NCBI GenBank assembly: GCA_951812715.1
Contig: OX638323.1
Coordinates: 1,964,577 to 2,028,576, forward strand
DNA length: 64,000 nt
Direction: 5' to 3'
From: an uncultured Pseudohongiella sp.
Lineage (GTDB): Bacteria > Pseudomonadota > Gammaproteobacteria > Pseudomonadales > Pseudohongiellaceae
Positions 33,556-41,544 of the stretch are shown in pieces. Below the pieces are notes generated by a model. That model worked only from the letters and a program-made list of their open reading frames with translations, was not told the origin of the DNA and did no database searches. How positions within the stretch are numbered: the first letter of the stretch is position 1; each line of letters begins with the position of its first letter. The position numbers and the translations under genes were made by a program.

Positions 33556-34515
33556 TCAGCCGGTCGCTTCGCAATGGAAGCGTGCGTCCGCCGCGAACGG
33601 ATTCGATGGCGAATTGAGCAAGGCGCCCACCTCCACCGGAATCTTACCGGGCAGTTGCACGCTTGCGATGCGCAGGGCGCCGGCGCCACAGGCGACCAGC
33701 AGACCCTCCTTGCCGGCGGAAAGGATCGTTCCCGGCGGCCCGGTCCATTCGCGCGGTTCCGGCATGGCGCGCAGTATCCGCACCCGATGTTGCCGGATGA
33801 AAGCAAAAGCCGGGGCTCGGCCAATCCCGGCCCGCACCTGCCGGCCGATGAATTCGGCGCTCGCGTTCCAGTCGATCAAGGCGTCGGCTTTTTCGAGCTT
33901 GTGTGCGTAAACCGTTGCTTGTTCGTGTTGCGGCCGCGCGTTCGCGAGCAATTCCGGCAAATTGTCCAGACTGTGCAATAGCGCGGCGCGGCCGGTCTCG
34001 ATGAGTTTCGATTCCAGTTCAATACGATCGTCGCCAGCCGCGATCTCTACTTCCCGCTGATACAGAATATCGCCGGTATCGAGACCTTCGTCCATGCGCA
34101 TGATGGTAATCCCGGTAGTGCGATCGCCCGCCAGCAAAGCACGTTCGATCGGCGCCGCACCGCGCCAGCGCGGCAGCAGTGAAGCATGGACGTTTACGCA
34201 GCCAAGGCGGGGAACCGCCAGAATCGATGCCGGCAGGATCAATCCATAGGCGGCAACTATCATAACGTCCGGCGCGAGCGAGGCCAACGCGTTGATTTGT
34301 TCGTCGGCGCGCAAGCTGTCCGGCTGGTACAGCGGTAACCCGCGGTCCCGCGCTACCGAGGTCACGGCGCTGGGCAGCAGTTTGCGCCCGCGTCCGGCGG
34401 GACGGTCCGGTTGGGAGTACACCGCCGCGATTTCATGCGGGGAATCCAGCAGCGCGGTAAGATGCGCGGCCGCGAAGGCCGGCGTGCCAGCAAAACATAG
34501 TCGCAATGCCGACAT
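33556..34515 (-). CDS. fmt: Methionyl-tRNA formyltransferase
   Basis: Fmt, 319 residues from the ATG at 34513-34515 (MSALRLCFAGTPAFAAAHL); the longer frame overlaps def. The formyl-transfer motif is NVHASLLPRWRGAAPIERAL near residue 110, with the catalytic Asp in TGDILYQ context (MDEGLDTGDILY). The C-terminal tRNA-binding domain follows. It formylates initiator methionyl-tRNA using 10-formyltetrahydrofolate. It is five bases after def, whose product removes the formyl group again. Confidence 0.96.
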   Translation of the reverse strand: MSALRLCFAGTPAFAAAHLTALLDSPHEIAAVYSQPDRPAGRGRKLLPSAVTSVARDRGLPLYQPDSLRADEQINALASLAPDVMIVAAYGLILPASILAVPRLGCVNVHASLLPRWRGAAPIERALLAGDRTTGITIMRMDEGLDTGDILYQREVEIAAGDDRIELESKLIETGRAALLHSLDNLPELLANARPQHEQATVYAHKLEKADALIDWNASAEFIGRQVRAGIGRAPAFAFIRQHRVRILRAMPEPREWTGPPGTILSAGKEGLLVACGAGALRIASVQLPGKIPVEVGALLNSPSNPFAADARFHCEATG

Positions 34516-34520
34516 TGGGA

Positions 34521-35027
34521 TCAGGCAGACTTCTTGTGTTCTTTTTCCAGCTTGCCGCGGATGCGCTGCCGCTTGAGCGGGCTGAGATAGTCGACAAACA
34601 ACTTGCCGTTGAGGTGATCGATCTCGTGTTGAATGCACACGGCAAGTACATCCCGCGCCTCCATTGCGAAACTTTCGCCATGTGGGTCTTGGGCTTGTAC
34701 GCGGATAGCCCGGGGCCGGGAGACTTCCTCGAAAAATCCGGGCACCGATAGGCAACCTTCCTGGTATTCCTGCAATGCTTCCTCGATTACTTCGAATTCT
34801 GGATTAACGAAGACTAGCGGACTATCCTTTTCCTCGGAGATATCGAGCACTAGCAGGCGCTTGTGCACATTAACCTGGGTCGCGGCCAGACCGATCCCTT
34901 CAGCTTTGTACATGGTCTCGAACATATTATCGACCAGGTTGCGCAAGCCGTCGTCAAAGCTGGTGACCGGGACTGCTACCTTGCGCAGCCTCGGGTCTGG
35001 AAATTCCAGAATCGGTAACAGTGCCAT
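34521..35027 (-). CDS. def: Peptide deformylase
   Basis: Peptide deformylase, 168 residues. All three motifs are present: [10 protein letters not shown] (motif 1, near residue 46), EGCLSVPGF (motif 2, metal-binding Cys) and [12 protein letters not shown] (motif 3, HExxH, here HEIDH). It removes N-formyl groups from new proteins. The C-terminal tail is Lys-rich ([19 protein letters not shown]). It is the first gene of the def-fmt-rsmB operon and divergent from dprA. Confidence 0.96.
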   Translation of the reverse strand: MALLPILEFPDPRLRKVAVPVTSFDDGLRNLVDNMFETMYKAEGIGLAATQVNVHKRLLVLDISEEKDSPLVFVNPEFEVIEEALQEYQEGCLSVPGFFEEVSRPRAIRVQAQDPHGESFAMEARDVLAVCIQHEIDHLNGKLFVDYLSPLKRQRIRGKLEKEHKKSA

Positions 35028-35110
35028 CAGAACTCCGGTTGGTTCAGCAGGCGGCGGACTAAAACCTCGCCTGGACCGAAAATTATAGCAGCCCAGAGGA
35101 AATTTGTGTC

Positions 35111-36223
35111 ATGGACGACCCCCTGATCAGCGATTACCTCGGTCTGGCGCATCATGGCGTGATCAATGCGGGGCTGCTGGCAAGAATGCTCGGCGAGCTT
35201 GGACCCTTGAGCCGCGTTCGGCAGTTGTCGAAAGCGAAATTGCTCGAAGTCGGTTTCTCCGAAGCGCAGATCGCGGCGCTGATGTCTCCCGATCCCGCGC
35301 GCCAGCGCCGCACAAAGGTTCAGTCCGAGCTTGCATGGGCCGCCGTCCCGGGCCGGGCCATCGTCCACTTCGAATCTTCGGATTATCCTGCATTGCTGCG
35401 CGAAATCGCCGCCCCGCCGCCAGTGCTATACGTCGAAGGCCGGCTGGCATGCCTGAATGATCCCGGCATCGCGGTAGTCGGCAGCCGCCGCGGCAGCGCC
35501 TACGGCCGGCGGCACGCGCAATGGCTTGCCCATGAACTGAGCGAGACTGGGCTTACCATCAGTTCGGGCATGGCTTTGGGCATCGATACCGCGGCCCACG
35601 AGGGCGCGCTCAAGGCAGGCGGATACACGATCGCGGTCATGGGCACCGGCGTTGATATCTGTTATCCGCCTCGCAATCGCGATCTTCGCGAACGGATCCG
35701 CGCCCAGGGCGCGCTCGTCTCGGAATTTCCTCTTGGCTCGCCCGGCGTCCGCGCCAATTTCCCCCGCCGCAATCGCATCATCAGCGGACTTTGCGCTGGA
35801 GTGATCGTGATCGAGGCAAGCCTGAAAAGCGGATCGCTGGTAACCGCGAAACTGGCGCTGCAACAGAACCGCGAAGTATTCGCCATGCCCGGGCCCATCT
35901 CCAGTCCGATCTCCCGCGGCTGTCACCAGCTAATTCGCCAGGGCGCCACTCTGGTGGAAACGCCGAACGATATCTTGCGGGAATTACACGACATCATTCC
36001 TCTCGACAAATTTCGTCCCAAACCGGCAAGCGCAACTCCCGTCAAACCCGCCCTCGCCCCGGCCGACGCAAAACTGCTATCCTTCCTCGAAGAATCCGGC
36101 TCCCTCCCCGAAACCCTGGCAAGGCAGACAGGCCTTTCCCAACAACAGCTCATCGCAAAACTTCTGCAACTTGAACTGGCCGGCGCCGTAATCCACCAAT
36201 CCGGCCGCTACTTTCGCGCCTGA
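35111..36223 (+). CDS. dprA: DNA-processing protein DprA
   Basis: DprA (Smf), 370 residues, binds single-stranded DNA and loads RecA during natural transformation. An N-terminal helix-hairpin domain (SKAKLLEVGFSEAQIAALM) precedes the Rossmann-like core with GIAVVGSRRGSAYGRRHA near residue 117 and SGMALGIDTAAHEGAL. A winged-helix C-terminal domain follows (LARQTGLSQQQLIAKLLQLE, read in part). A GAGGAA stands about 10 bases before the ATG. The LysM-domain gene commonly between def and dprA in Pseudomonas is missing here. Confidence 0.94.
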   Translation: MDDPLISDYLGLAHHGVINAGLLARMLGELGPLSRVRQLSKAKLLEVGFSEAQIAALMSPDPARQRRTKVQSELAWAAVPGRAIVHFESSDYPALLREIAAPPPVLYVEGRLACLNDPGIAVVGSRRGSAYGRRHAQWLAHELSETGLTISSGMALGIDTAAHEGALKAGGYTIAVMGTGVDICYPPRNRDLRERIRAQGALVSEFPLGSPGVRANFPRRNRIISGLCAGVIVIEASLKSGSLVTAKLALQQNREVFAMPGPISSPISRGCHQLIRQGATLVETPNDILRELHDIIPLDKFRPKPASATPVKPALAPADAKLLSFLEESGSLPETLARQTGLSQQQLIAKLLQLELAGAVIHQSGRYFRA

Positions 36224-36515
36224 TTTGGAAATGCGGTTTGGGCTTGGCCGCCTGCAAAAACGTATCTTCGATCAGGACCGGGAGGGATAACGCCCAGGCG
36301 CTTGATTTCGCCTCGACCTAGGTCAGGACGGGCGTTTTCAAAGCGAAAGCTTCGCGCGTAAGCCAAACGATGCCGAGCTATGCCCGGCGCCTGGGCCGCC
36401 GAGACCAAAATTGGCGCTCGGAACCTTCCCCAGGCGCTGCCCGCACGGCCCAGTCCCTTGCATAGCGAAAAATACTAAGGTAGCTTCCCCGATTTCCCAA
36501 GCGGAGTCAGGGCGA
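36224..36515. other. dprA-purE spacer with degenerate repeat B
   Basis: No gene. Around 36320-36400 the sequence resembles hairpin repeat B: GCGTTTTCAAAGCG, GTAAGCC, and the stem-loop GCCGAGCTATGCCCGGC at 36372-36388 (one mismatch in the stem). The purE promoter must also lie here but is not obvious. Confidence 0.55.
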
Positions 36516-37016
36516 ATGAGCGAGTCTTTTGTTGCGATTTTGATGGGATCCAAGTCGGATCTCGAAACCATGCGGGCAGGCGCCGAGGTGCTGCAAAAGT
36601 TCGGCATTCAATACGAGATAAAGATCAGTTCCGCCCATCGCACCCCCGACGCAACCCGGCAGTACGTGGAACATGCCGTCGAACGCGGCTGTCAGGTCTT
36701 CATCGCCGGCGCCGGCCTCGCCGCTCATCTTGCCGGCGCCATCGCCGCCCATACCACCCGCCCCGTAATCGGCGTGCCAATGGATGCGGGTCCGCTTAAC
36801 GGCTTCGACGCCCTGCTATCCACCGTGCAAATGCCCGCCGGCGTACCCGTTGCATCTGTCGCCATCGGCAAGGCCGGAGCGCGCAACGCCGCCTATCTTG
36901 CCGCGCAGATCCTGGCCTTGGCCGACAGCGGGCTCGCCGAGCGAGTCACCGCCGACCGCCGGGCCGACGCCGACCGCGTGCAGGCTCAGGATCGGGCGTT
37001 GCAGCAGCAACAGTGA
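36516..37016 (+). CDS. purE: N5-carboxyaminoimidazole ribonucleotide mutase
   Basis: PurE class I, 166 residues from the ATG at 36516 ([19 protein letters not shown]); the upstream extension from 36411 is intergenic. [14 protein letters not shown] near residue 46, and [25 protein letters not shown] (read in part) form the active site. It moves the carboxyl group of N5-CAIR to make CAIR in purine synthesis. Its usual partner purK is not adjacent; tsaC follows instead. Confidence 0.94.
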   Translation: MSESFVAILMGSKSDLETMRAGAEVLQKFGIQYEIKISSAHRTPDATRQYVEHAVERGCQVFIAGAGLAAHLAGAIAAHTTRPVIGVPMDAGPLNGFDALLSTVQMPAGVPVASVAIGKAGARNAAYLAAQILALADSGLAERVTADRRADADRVQAQDRALQQQQ

Positions 37017-37029
37017 GCCGTCGCCGCCA

Positions 37030-37584
37030 GTGACCGCGAGCCAGGCCGAGAAAGCCGCAAGGCGGCTGCGGCAAGGAGAGCTGATTGCCTATCCCACCGA
37101 AGCGGTCTGGGGCATCGGCTGCGATCCTTTCAATCGGCAAGCCGTGCTGCGCCTGCTGCGGCTGAAACAACGATCCGCAAGCAAGGGGTTGCTGCTCGTC
37201 GCGGCGGGTATGGACCAGATCGGGAAACTGCTGACGCAATTGACCGCTGCCCAGATCGCCACCTTGCGGGCGAGCTGGCCCGGGCGCGTCACCTGGCTGG
37301 TGCCCGATCCCGCCAGACTTTATCCTGGCTGGATACGTGGCGATCATTCGTCCGTAGCGATTCGAGTCAGCGCACATCCCCTGGTACGGGAATTGTGCCT
37401 CGCTTTCGGCGAGCCCATTGTTTCCACATCGGCAAATCTCGCCGGCGAACGTGAAATTCGCACAATTGAAGAGATGCGGCGGCAGTTTGCCGATACCATC
37501 GACTACGTCGTCGAAGGCAATCTCGGCGGACATGACAAGCCCTCGGAGATCCGCGACCTGGTCACGGGTGAGCGAATTCGTTAA
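37030..37584 (+). CDS. tsaC: Threonylcarbamoyl-AMP synthase
   Basis: TsaC (YrdC family), 184 residues from the GTG at 37030 (VTASQAEKAARRLRQGELIA). It makes threonylcarbamoyl-adenylate for t6A37 of ANN-decoding tRNAs. The N-terminal pattern GELIAYPTEAVWGIGCDPFN and later SVAIRVSAHPLVRELC and PIVSTSANLAGE are the family signature. The longer frame from 36784 overlaps purE and is not credible. No strong ribosome-binding site is seen, which suggests coupling to purE, 13 bases upstream. Confidence 0.92.
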   Translation: MTASQAEKAARRLRQGELIAYPTEAVWGIGCDPFNRQAVLRLLRLKQRSASKGLLLVAAGMDQIGKLLTQLTAAQIATLRASWPGRVTWLVPDPARLYPGWIRGDHSSVAIRVSAHPLVRELCLAFGEPIVSTSANLAGEREIRTIEEMRRQFADTIDYVVEGNLGGHDKPSEIRDLVTGERIR

Positions 37585-37621
37585 ACATGGAATTGCGCGG
37601 AAAATCCCGGAGTAACCGCTA

Positions 37622-38527
37622 ATGAGCCAAGTGAATTGCCAAGCCGTGCGGCAGTTCCTGCTCGGATCGCAGGAAAACATCTGCGCGCGGCTGGCCGCCG
37701 CCGACGGCGCCGGCGAGTTCATCACCGACCGCTGGGAGCGTGGCGATGGCGGCGGAGGCGTTTCCCGGGTAATGAGCGAAGGCGCGATATTCGAAAAGGC
37801 CGGCGTAAACTTCTCCCATGTCTTCGGCAAATCGCTGCCGCCCTCGGCCACTGCCACCCGGCCGGAGCTTGCCGGGCGCGGTTACCAGGCGATGGGCGTC
37901 TCCCTTGTTATCCACCCCTGGAATCCCTTCGTGCCGACCTCCCACGCCAATTTCCGCCTGTTCGCCACCACCGGGGAAGAATCGGTCTGGTGGTTCGGCG
38001 GCGGTTACGATCTCACTCCCTTTTATGGCTTCGACGAAGATTGCCGGCATTGGCACAGGACCGCCCGGGACGCCTGTGATCGATTCGATCCCAAGTTCTA
38101 TCCGCGCTTCAAACAGAACTGCGATGATTACTTCCACTTGAAACATCGCGACGAGCGCCGGGGCATTGGCGGGATATTCTTCGATGATTTCGATGAGGGC
38201 GGCTTCGAACGCAGCTTCGCTTTCGTCCGCGCCTTGGCCGCAAGCTATCTTCAGGCATATCTGCCCATCGTCGCGCGCCGCGAATCGCATGCCTATAGCG
38301 CCGAACAACGCAAATTCCAGGAGTACCGCCGCGGACGCTATGCCGAATTCAATCTTGTCTTCGACCGCGGCACTTTGTTCGGTCTGCAATCGGGCGTCGG
38401 CCGCATCGAATCGATTTTGATGTCGCTGCCGCCGACGGTGCGCTGGATCTACAACTGGCGGGCCGAACCTGGTAGCGAGGAAGAAAAGCTCACCAGCCAT
38501 TACCTGACGCCGAAGCAATGGGTATGA
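37622..38527 (+). CDS. hemF: Oxygen-dependent coproporphyrinogen III oxidase
   Basis: HemF, 301 residues, converts coproporphyrinogen III to protoporphyrinogen IX using O2. Typical segments: [20 protein letters not shown] (read in part), [43 protein letters not shown], and the C-terminal [12 protein letters not shown]. No membrane segment. It fits an aerobic organism needing haem for the cytochrome genes nearby. Its end overlaps the aroE start. Confidence 0.96.
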   Translation: MSQVNCQAVRQFLLGSQENICARLAAADGAGEFITDRWERGDGGGGVSRVMSEGAIFEKAGVNFSHVFGKSLPPSATATRPELAGRGYQAMGVSLVIHPWNPFVPTSHANFRLFATTGEESVWWFGGGYDLTPFYGFDEDCRHWHRTARDACDRFDPKFYPRFKQNCDDYFHLKHRDERRGIGGIFFDDFDEGGFERSFAFVRALAASYLQAYLPIVARRESHAYSAEQRKFQEYRRGRYAEFNLVFDRGTLFGLQSGVGRIESILMSLPPTVRWIYNWRAEPGSEEEKLTSHYLTPKQWV

Positions 38528-39339
38528 ACTCGCTTCCCGTCCGATACGCGGTGGTCGGCAACCCGATCAGTCAGAGCAAATCGCCGCTGATTCATTCCAT
38601 GTTCGCGCAACAGACCGGCGAGCGGATCGCGTATGCGGCACTGCTTGCCACGCAAGACGAGTTCGATGGTCTGGTCGGTGAATATTTTCGCGCCGGCGGC
38701 GGCGGGTTGAATATCACCTTGCCTTTCAAACGGTCAGCCTGGTCCATGTGCCGGCATCTGTCGCCTAACGCCGCCAGGTCGAAAGCGGTCAATACGCTTT
38801 ATCTGCGTGAAGACGAACTCGCCGGCGCCAACACCGACGGCATCGGTCTCGTGCGCGACATTCGCGGTAATCTCGGCATTGACATCGGCGGGCGCCGCAT
38901 ATTGCTGCTTGGCGCGGGCGGCGCCATGCGCGGCGTCATACCCGCGCTCAAGGAGCAAGCGCCGGCTTCGATGACAGTCTGGAATCGCACCGTCGAGCGC
39001 GCGGCCGAACTCGCGCGGGATTTCGGCGGCGATCTGACAGCGGCGGGTATCGATGATTTACATGGCAAACAATTCGACCTGATAATCAATGGCACCTCCG
39101 GCAGCCTGCAAGGCCGCCTGCCCAAGGTCGACGCGTCCTGGCTCGCGCCCGGTTGCTGCTGTTATGACATGGTCTACGCGGAGGAAGATACGGTTTTCGT
39201 GCGCTGGGCGCGGGACGCAGGCGCGGCCGCCGCCGCGGACGGTCTCGGCATGCTGGTCGAACAAGCCGCCGAATCGTTTCGCATCTGGCGCGGCGTCACC
39301 CCCGATACCGAACCGGTTATCCGCCGCCTGCGAAATTAG
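38518..39339 (+). CDS. aroE: Shikimate 5-dehydrogenase
   Basis: AroE, 273 residues, reduces 3-dehydroshikimate with NADPH in aromatic amino acid synthesis. Substrate-binding motif [18 protein letters not shown] near residue 12; catalytic Lys/Asp region [15 protein letters not shown]-binding [16 protein letters not shown] near residue 128. It may start at the ATG at 38518 or 38524; both overlap the end of hemF, so it is coupled. The substrate loop KRSAW has Arg-Ser-Ala where most have K.xA, a mild variation. Confidence 0.95.
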   Translation: MGMNSLPVRYAVVGNPISQSKSPLIHSMFAQQTGERIAYAALLATQDEFDGLVGEYFRAGGGGLNITLPFKRSAWSMCRHLSPNAARSKAVNTLYLREDELAGANTDGIGLVRDIRGNLGIDIGGRRILLLGAGGAMRGVIPALKEQAPASMTVWNRTVERAAELARDFGGDLTAAGIDDLHGKQFDLIINGTSGSLQGRLPKVDASWLAPGCCCYDMVYAEEDTVFVRWARDAGAAAAADGLGMLVEQAAESFRIWRGVTPDTEPVIRRLRN

Positions 39340-39387
39340 AGCGAGCCCTTCGCTGCAATTTCCTATTGGACCGTCATGATCTTTGGG

Positions 39388-39455
39388 TGCGAAGGCAAGC
39401 GATAGCCTTGCGCCAGGCTCAAGCGACGCCGAGCTGTGCTCGGCGGCCGGCCGGA
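39388..39455 (+). repeat. Dispersed hairpin repeat B, copy 3
   Basis: GTGCGAAGGCAAGCGATAGCCT is followed by the perfect 17-base stem-loop GCCGAGCTGTGCTCGGC at 39428-39444. The block order is the same as at 5369-5445. Confidence 0.65.
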
Positions 39456-39504
39456 CGCTTGCGCTATTCAGGCGCTGGCGCCCGGATTTCCAATCTCCGG
39501 GCAC

Positions 39505-39538
39505 AAAAAAGCCGGCGCCAATGGACGCCGGCTTTTTC
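39505..39538. terminator. Bidirectional rho-independent terminator
   Basis: AAAAAA, stem GCCGGCG, a short loop, CGCCGGC, then TTTTT. It lies between convergent aroE and the cytochrome oxidase operon and has a T-run on either strand, so it can end both transcripts. Confidence 0.92.
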
Positions 39539-39551
39539 CCGTGAAATTTGC

Positions 39552-39965
39552 CTAGTGGGCTTCGGCGGCAACGTCACCCTCGCCGTGATCCTCGCCCGTC
39601 CCATGGACTTCGGCCGGTGTCAATGCCACCGCATTGGGGTCGTGGCCCATATAGTCATAGCGAGTGCCAGAGGTGTACCCGCCTTCCACCGCCATGAAAC
39701 TGATCAACAGCAACAGCACGCCCGGCGGGCCGAGAATGGTCAGGCATAGCGCCAGCCGTTCCCAGAACGCATGCATGAAGATGGCGATGATGAAGCCGGC
39801 CTTGACCAGCATGAATACGATGACCAGCGTCCAGCGCATGGCGCCTTGGACGTCGAAGTAGTCAACTGCGTAGGAAAAGGCGCTGACCACGAACAGCAGC
39901 ACCCAGATCTTGTAGTAAATTCCTAGTGGATGCTGTTGTCCCGCGGTGTCCGATGACGATGCCAT
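39552..39965 (-). CDS. Cytochrome c oxidase subunit IV family protein
   Basis: A 137-residue prokaryotic COX IV-type membrane protein, last gene of the oxidase operon. Three hydrophobic helices (about residues 17-38, 43-65, 74-95) contain MLVKAGFIIAIFMHAFWERL, a pattern seen in this family. The hydrophilic His/Asp/Glu-rich C-terminus (GEDHGEGDVAAEAH) is exposed. It likely stabilises the oxidase complex. It is 12 bases downstream of the second subunit III gene. Confidence 0.85.
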   Translation of the reverse strand: MASSSDTAGQQHPLGIYYKIWVLLFVVSAFSYAVDYFDVQGAMRWTLVIVFMLVKAGFIIAIFMHAFWERLALCLTILGPPGVLLLLISFMAVEGGYTSGTRYDYMGHDPNAVALTPAEVHGTGEDHGEGDVAAEAH

Positions 39966-39977
39966 TGCTGTTTCCCC

Positions 39978-40658
39978 TTACAGAAGATAGAAGAATGCGA
40001 AAATGAATACCCAGACGAGATCAACGAAGTGCCAGTAGAGCCCGGCGATTTCGACGATCTCGAAGCCTTTCTTGTCGTAGTAGCCCGCCCTGATGCGAAA
40101 CGCCACCCACATCAGGTAGATCACCCCGGCCGATACGTGCAAGCCGTGGAATCCCGTGACCATGAAGAATACCGAGCCGAACTGCGGCGCTCCGAAGGGG
40201 TTGCCCCAGGGCCGCACGCCCTCCTCGAGGATCAGCTTGGACCATTCGAACGCCTGCATGCCGACGAAGGTCGCGCCAAAAAAGGCGGTCGCGGCGATGA
40301 GCCAGAACGTCTTCTTCTTATCCCCGCGATAGCCGTAGTTCACCGCCAGCGCCATCGTGCCCGAACTCGTGATCAGCACCATGGTCATGATCGCGATCAG
40401 GAGAAGCGGGACGGGGGCCCCGAGAAAATTCAAGGAGAAAATCTCGCTTTGCGACGGCCACGGCTCGGTCGTGGTCATGCGCACATTGAGATACCCGGTC
40501 AGAAAGCAACTGAAAATAAAGGTGTCGCTGACCAGGAAAATCCACATCATGGCCTTGCCCCAAGGCACATGATAGGCTTGTTTGTCGGCCGTCCAGTCGT
40601 CAACCAGGCCAGTTACCCCGTCATTGGGGGAGACACTTGTTGCAGCAGCTTCACTCAT
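39978..40658 (-). CDS. Haem-copper oxidase subunit III (copy 2)
   Basis: A 226-residue subunit III-type protein with about five to six membrane helices. The family ending GLYWHFVDLVWVFIFAFFYLL (read in part) and the internal FFMVTGFHGLHVSAGVIYLMW are diagnostic. Subunit III carries no redox centre and stabilises proton uptake in subunit I. It is separated from the other subunit III gene by a 271-base repeat-bearing gap. It is the more typical of the two. Confidence 0.92.
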   Translation of the reverse strand: MSEAAATSVSPNDGVTGLVDDWTADKQAYHVPWGKAMMWIFLVSDTFIFSCFLTGYLNVRMTTTEPWPSQSEIFSLNFLGAPVPLLLIAIMTMVLITSSGTMALAVNYGYRGDKKKTFWLIAATAFFGATFVGMQAFEWSKLILEEGVRPWGNPFGAPQFGSVFFMVTGFHGLHVSAGVIYLMWVAFRIRAGYYDKKGFEIVEIAGLYWHFVDLVWVFIFAFFYLL

Positions 40659-40929
40659 GCTTGGTTATTCCTGTAAATTGCCGGTCCGCCGGCAAATTAA
40701 GTTTTCTCGGAAGAACTCCATCCCCGGGATTCTTCGTTACCGCAAAACAAAAGCGAGGTTTTGTTTTGCTCGCGAATTCCACGGCTTGCGCCGTTGACTT
40801 CATCGCGCGCATCCATGCGTACGACCCTTCGGACGCTTCGGCTTCGCCGAAGCTTGCATTCTTGTTCCCCAACTACTGTCGGCGGCGATTCCATGCGCCG
40901 CGCGGAAGCCCTTATGGATCAAGGCTTCC
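40659..40929. other. Spacer between two subunit III genes, repeat A
   Basis: A 271-base gap in the oxidase operon, with no gene. It contains repeat A copy 2 and, near 40824-40855, short inverted GCTTCGG/CCGAAGC sequences that could form a hairpin. The 98-residue reading frame crossing it is translated repeat sequence. Confidence 0.6.
40739..40810 (+). repeat. Dispersed intergenic repeat A, copy 2
   Basis: It matches the reverse complement of 5283-5350: ACCGCAAAAC, TTTTGTTTTGCTCGCGAATTC, GGCTTGCGCC (given in pieces). Both copies lie inside operons between genes of the same pathway. Confidence 0.7.
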
Positions 40930-41544
40930 TTAGGTATTCGAAAGAACCGCGAACATCACCAGCCACACCACCAGCAGAAAATGCCAGTAGAGCGTGCACA
41001 ACTCGATGCTGAGGCGGACGTCTTTCGGCTCGGCGCCGGACACCAGCCGGATCGAGGTCTTGCTCCAGACCCACAGGCCGCCAAGCAGGTGGGCGGCGTG
41101 CACGCCGGTGAGCAGATAGTAGAACGACGCCGCCGGATTGGGAGTCAGGTACACTCCGGCTTCCTGCAGTCCGTTCCATACCATCAATTGCCCGCCGATG
41201 AACAGAAAGGCAGCTATGCCTCCAGCCAGATACAACGTGAACACATTGCGGGCCTCGCCCCGGCTGACCTTGTTGCGGGCAAGCTGAAACAGCACGCTGC
41301 TCAACAGCAGCAGTCCGGTGTTGAACCATAACTGCGCCGGTTCCGCCAATGGCCGCCAGTCCGGCAACTCCATGCGAATGAAATAGCTGATCGTGAACAG
41401 GCTGAACAGCACCGTGGCGACGACGAGAAAGAAGCCAAGAGCTACCTTTTCCGCCGCGGTGTCGAAGGCGCCTTCGGGCTTGAGCCCGCCGATGATGCCC
41501 TTGCGTTCCCAGGGCTTGTCGGTCAGATGTTTAAGCGATTTCAC
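40930..41544 (-). CDS. Haem-copper oxidase subunit III (copy 1)
   Basis: A 204-residue subunit III-family membrane protein with about five helices. LLTGVHAAHLLGGLWVW and the ending LCTLYWHFLLVVWLVMFAVL identify it. It is shorter and more divergent than the 39978-40658 copy. Its start overlaps the coxA stop by four bases (ATGA), so it is translated with subunit I. Paired subunit III genes occur in some oxidases with split or duplicated subunit III. Confidence 0.88.
   Translation of the reverse strand: MKSLKHLTDKPWERKGIIGGLKPEGAFDTAAEKVALGFFLVVATVLFSLFTISYFIRMELPDWRPLAEPAQLWFNTGLLLLSSVLFQLARNKVSRGEARNVFTLYLAGGIAAFLFIGGQLMVWNGLQEAGVYLTPNPAASFYYLLTGVHAAHLLGGLWVWSKTSIRLVSGAEPKDVRLSIELCTLYWHFLLVVWLVMFAVLSNT

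Noticed and set aside
36662-36677. Third parS-like site (TACGTGGAACA half)
   Set aside because: Only one half matches the consensus and the centre CACGTG is lost. It lies in the purE coding sequence and is likely chance.
40637-40933. 98-codon frame sharing a peptide with a 76-codon frame at 5234-5464
   Set aside because: The similarity comes from a dispersed DNA repeat between genes of two operons. The frames do not align as genes, and one starts inside a coding sequence.
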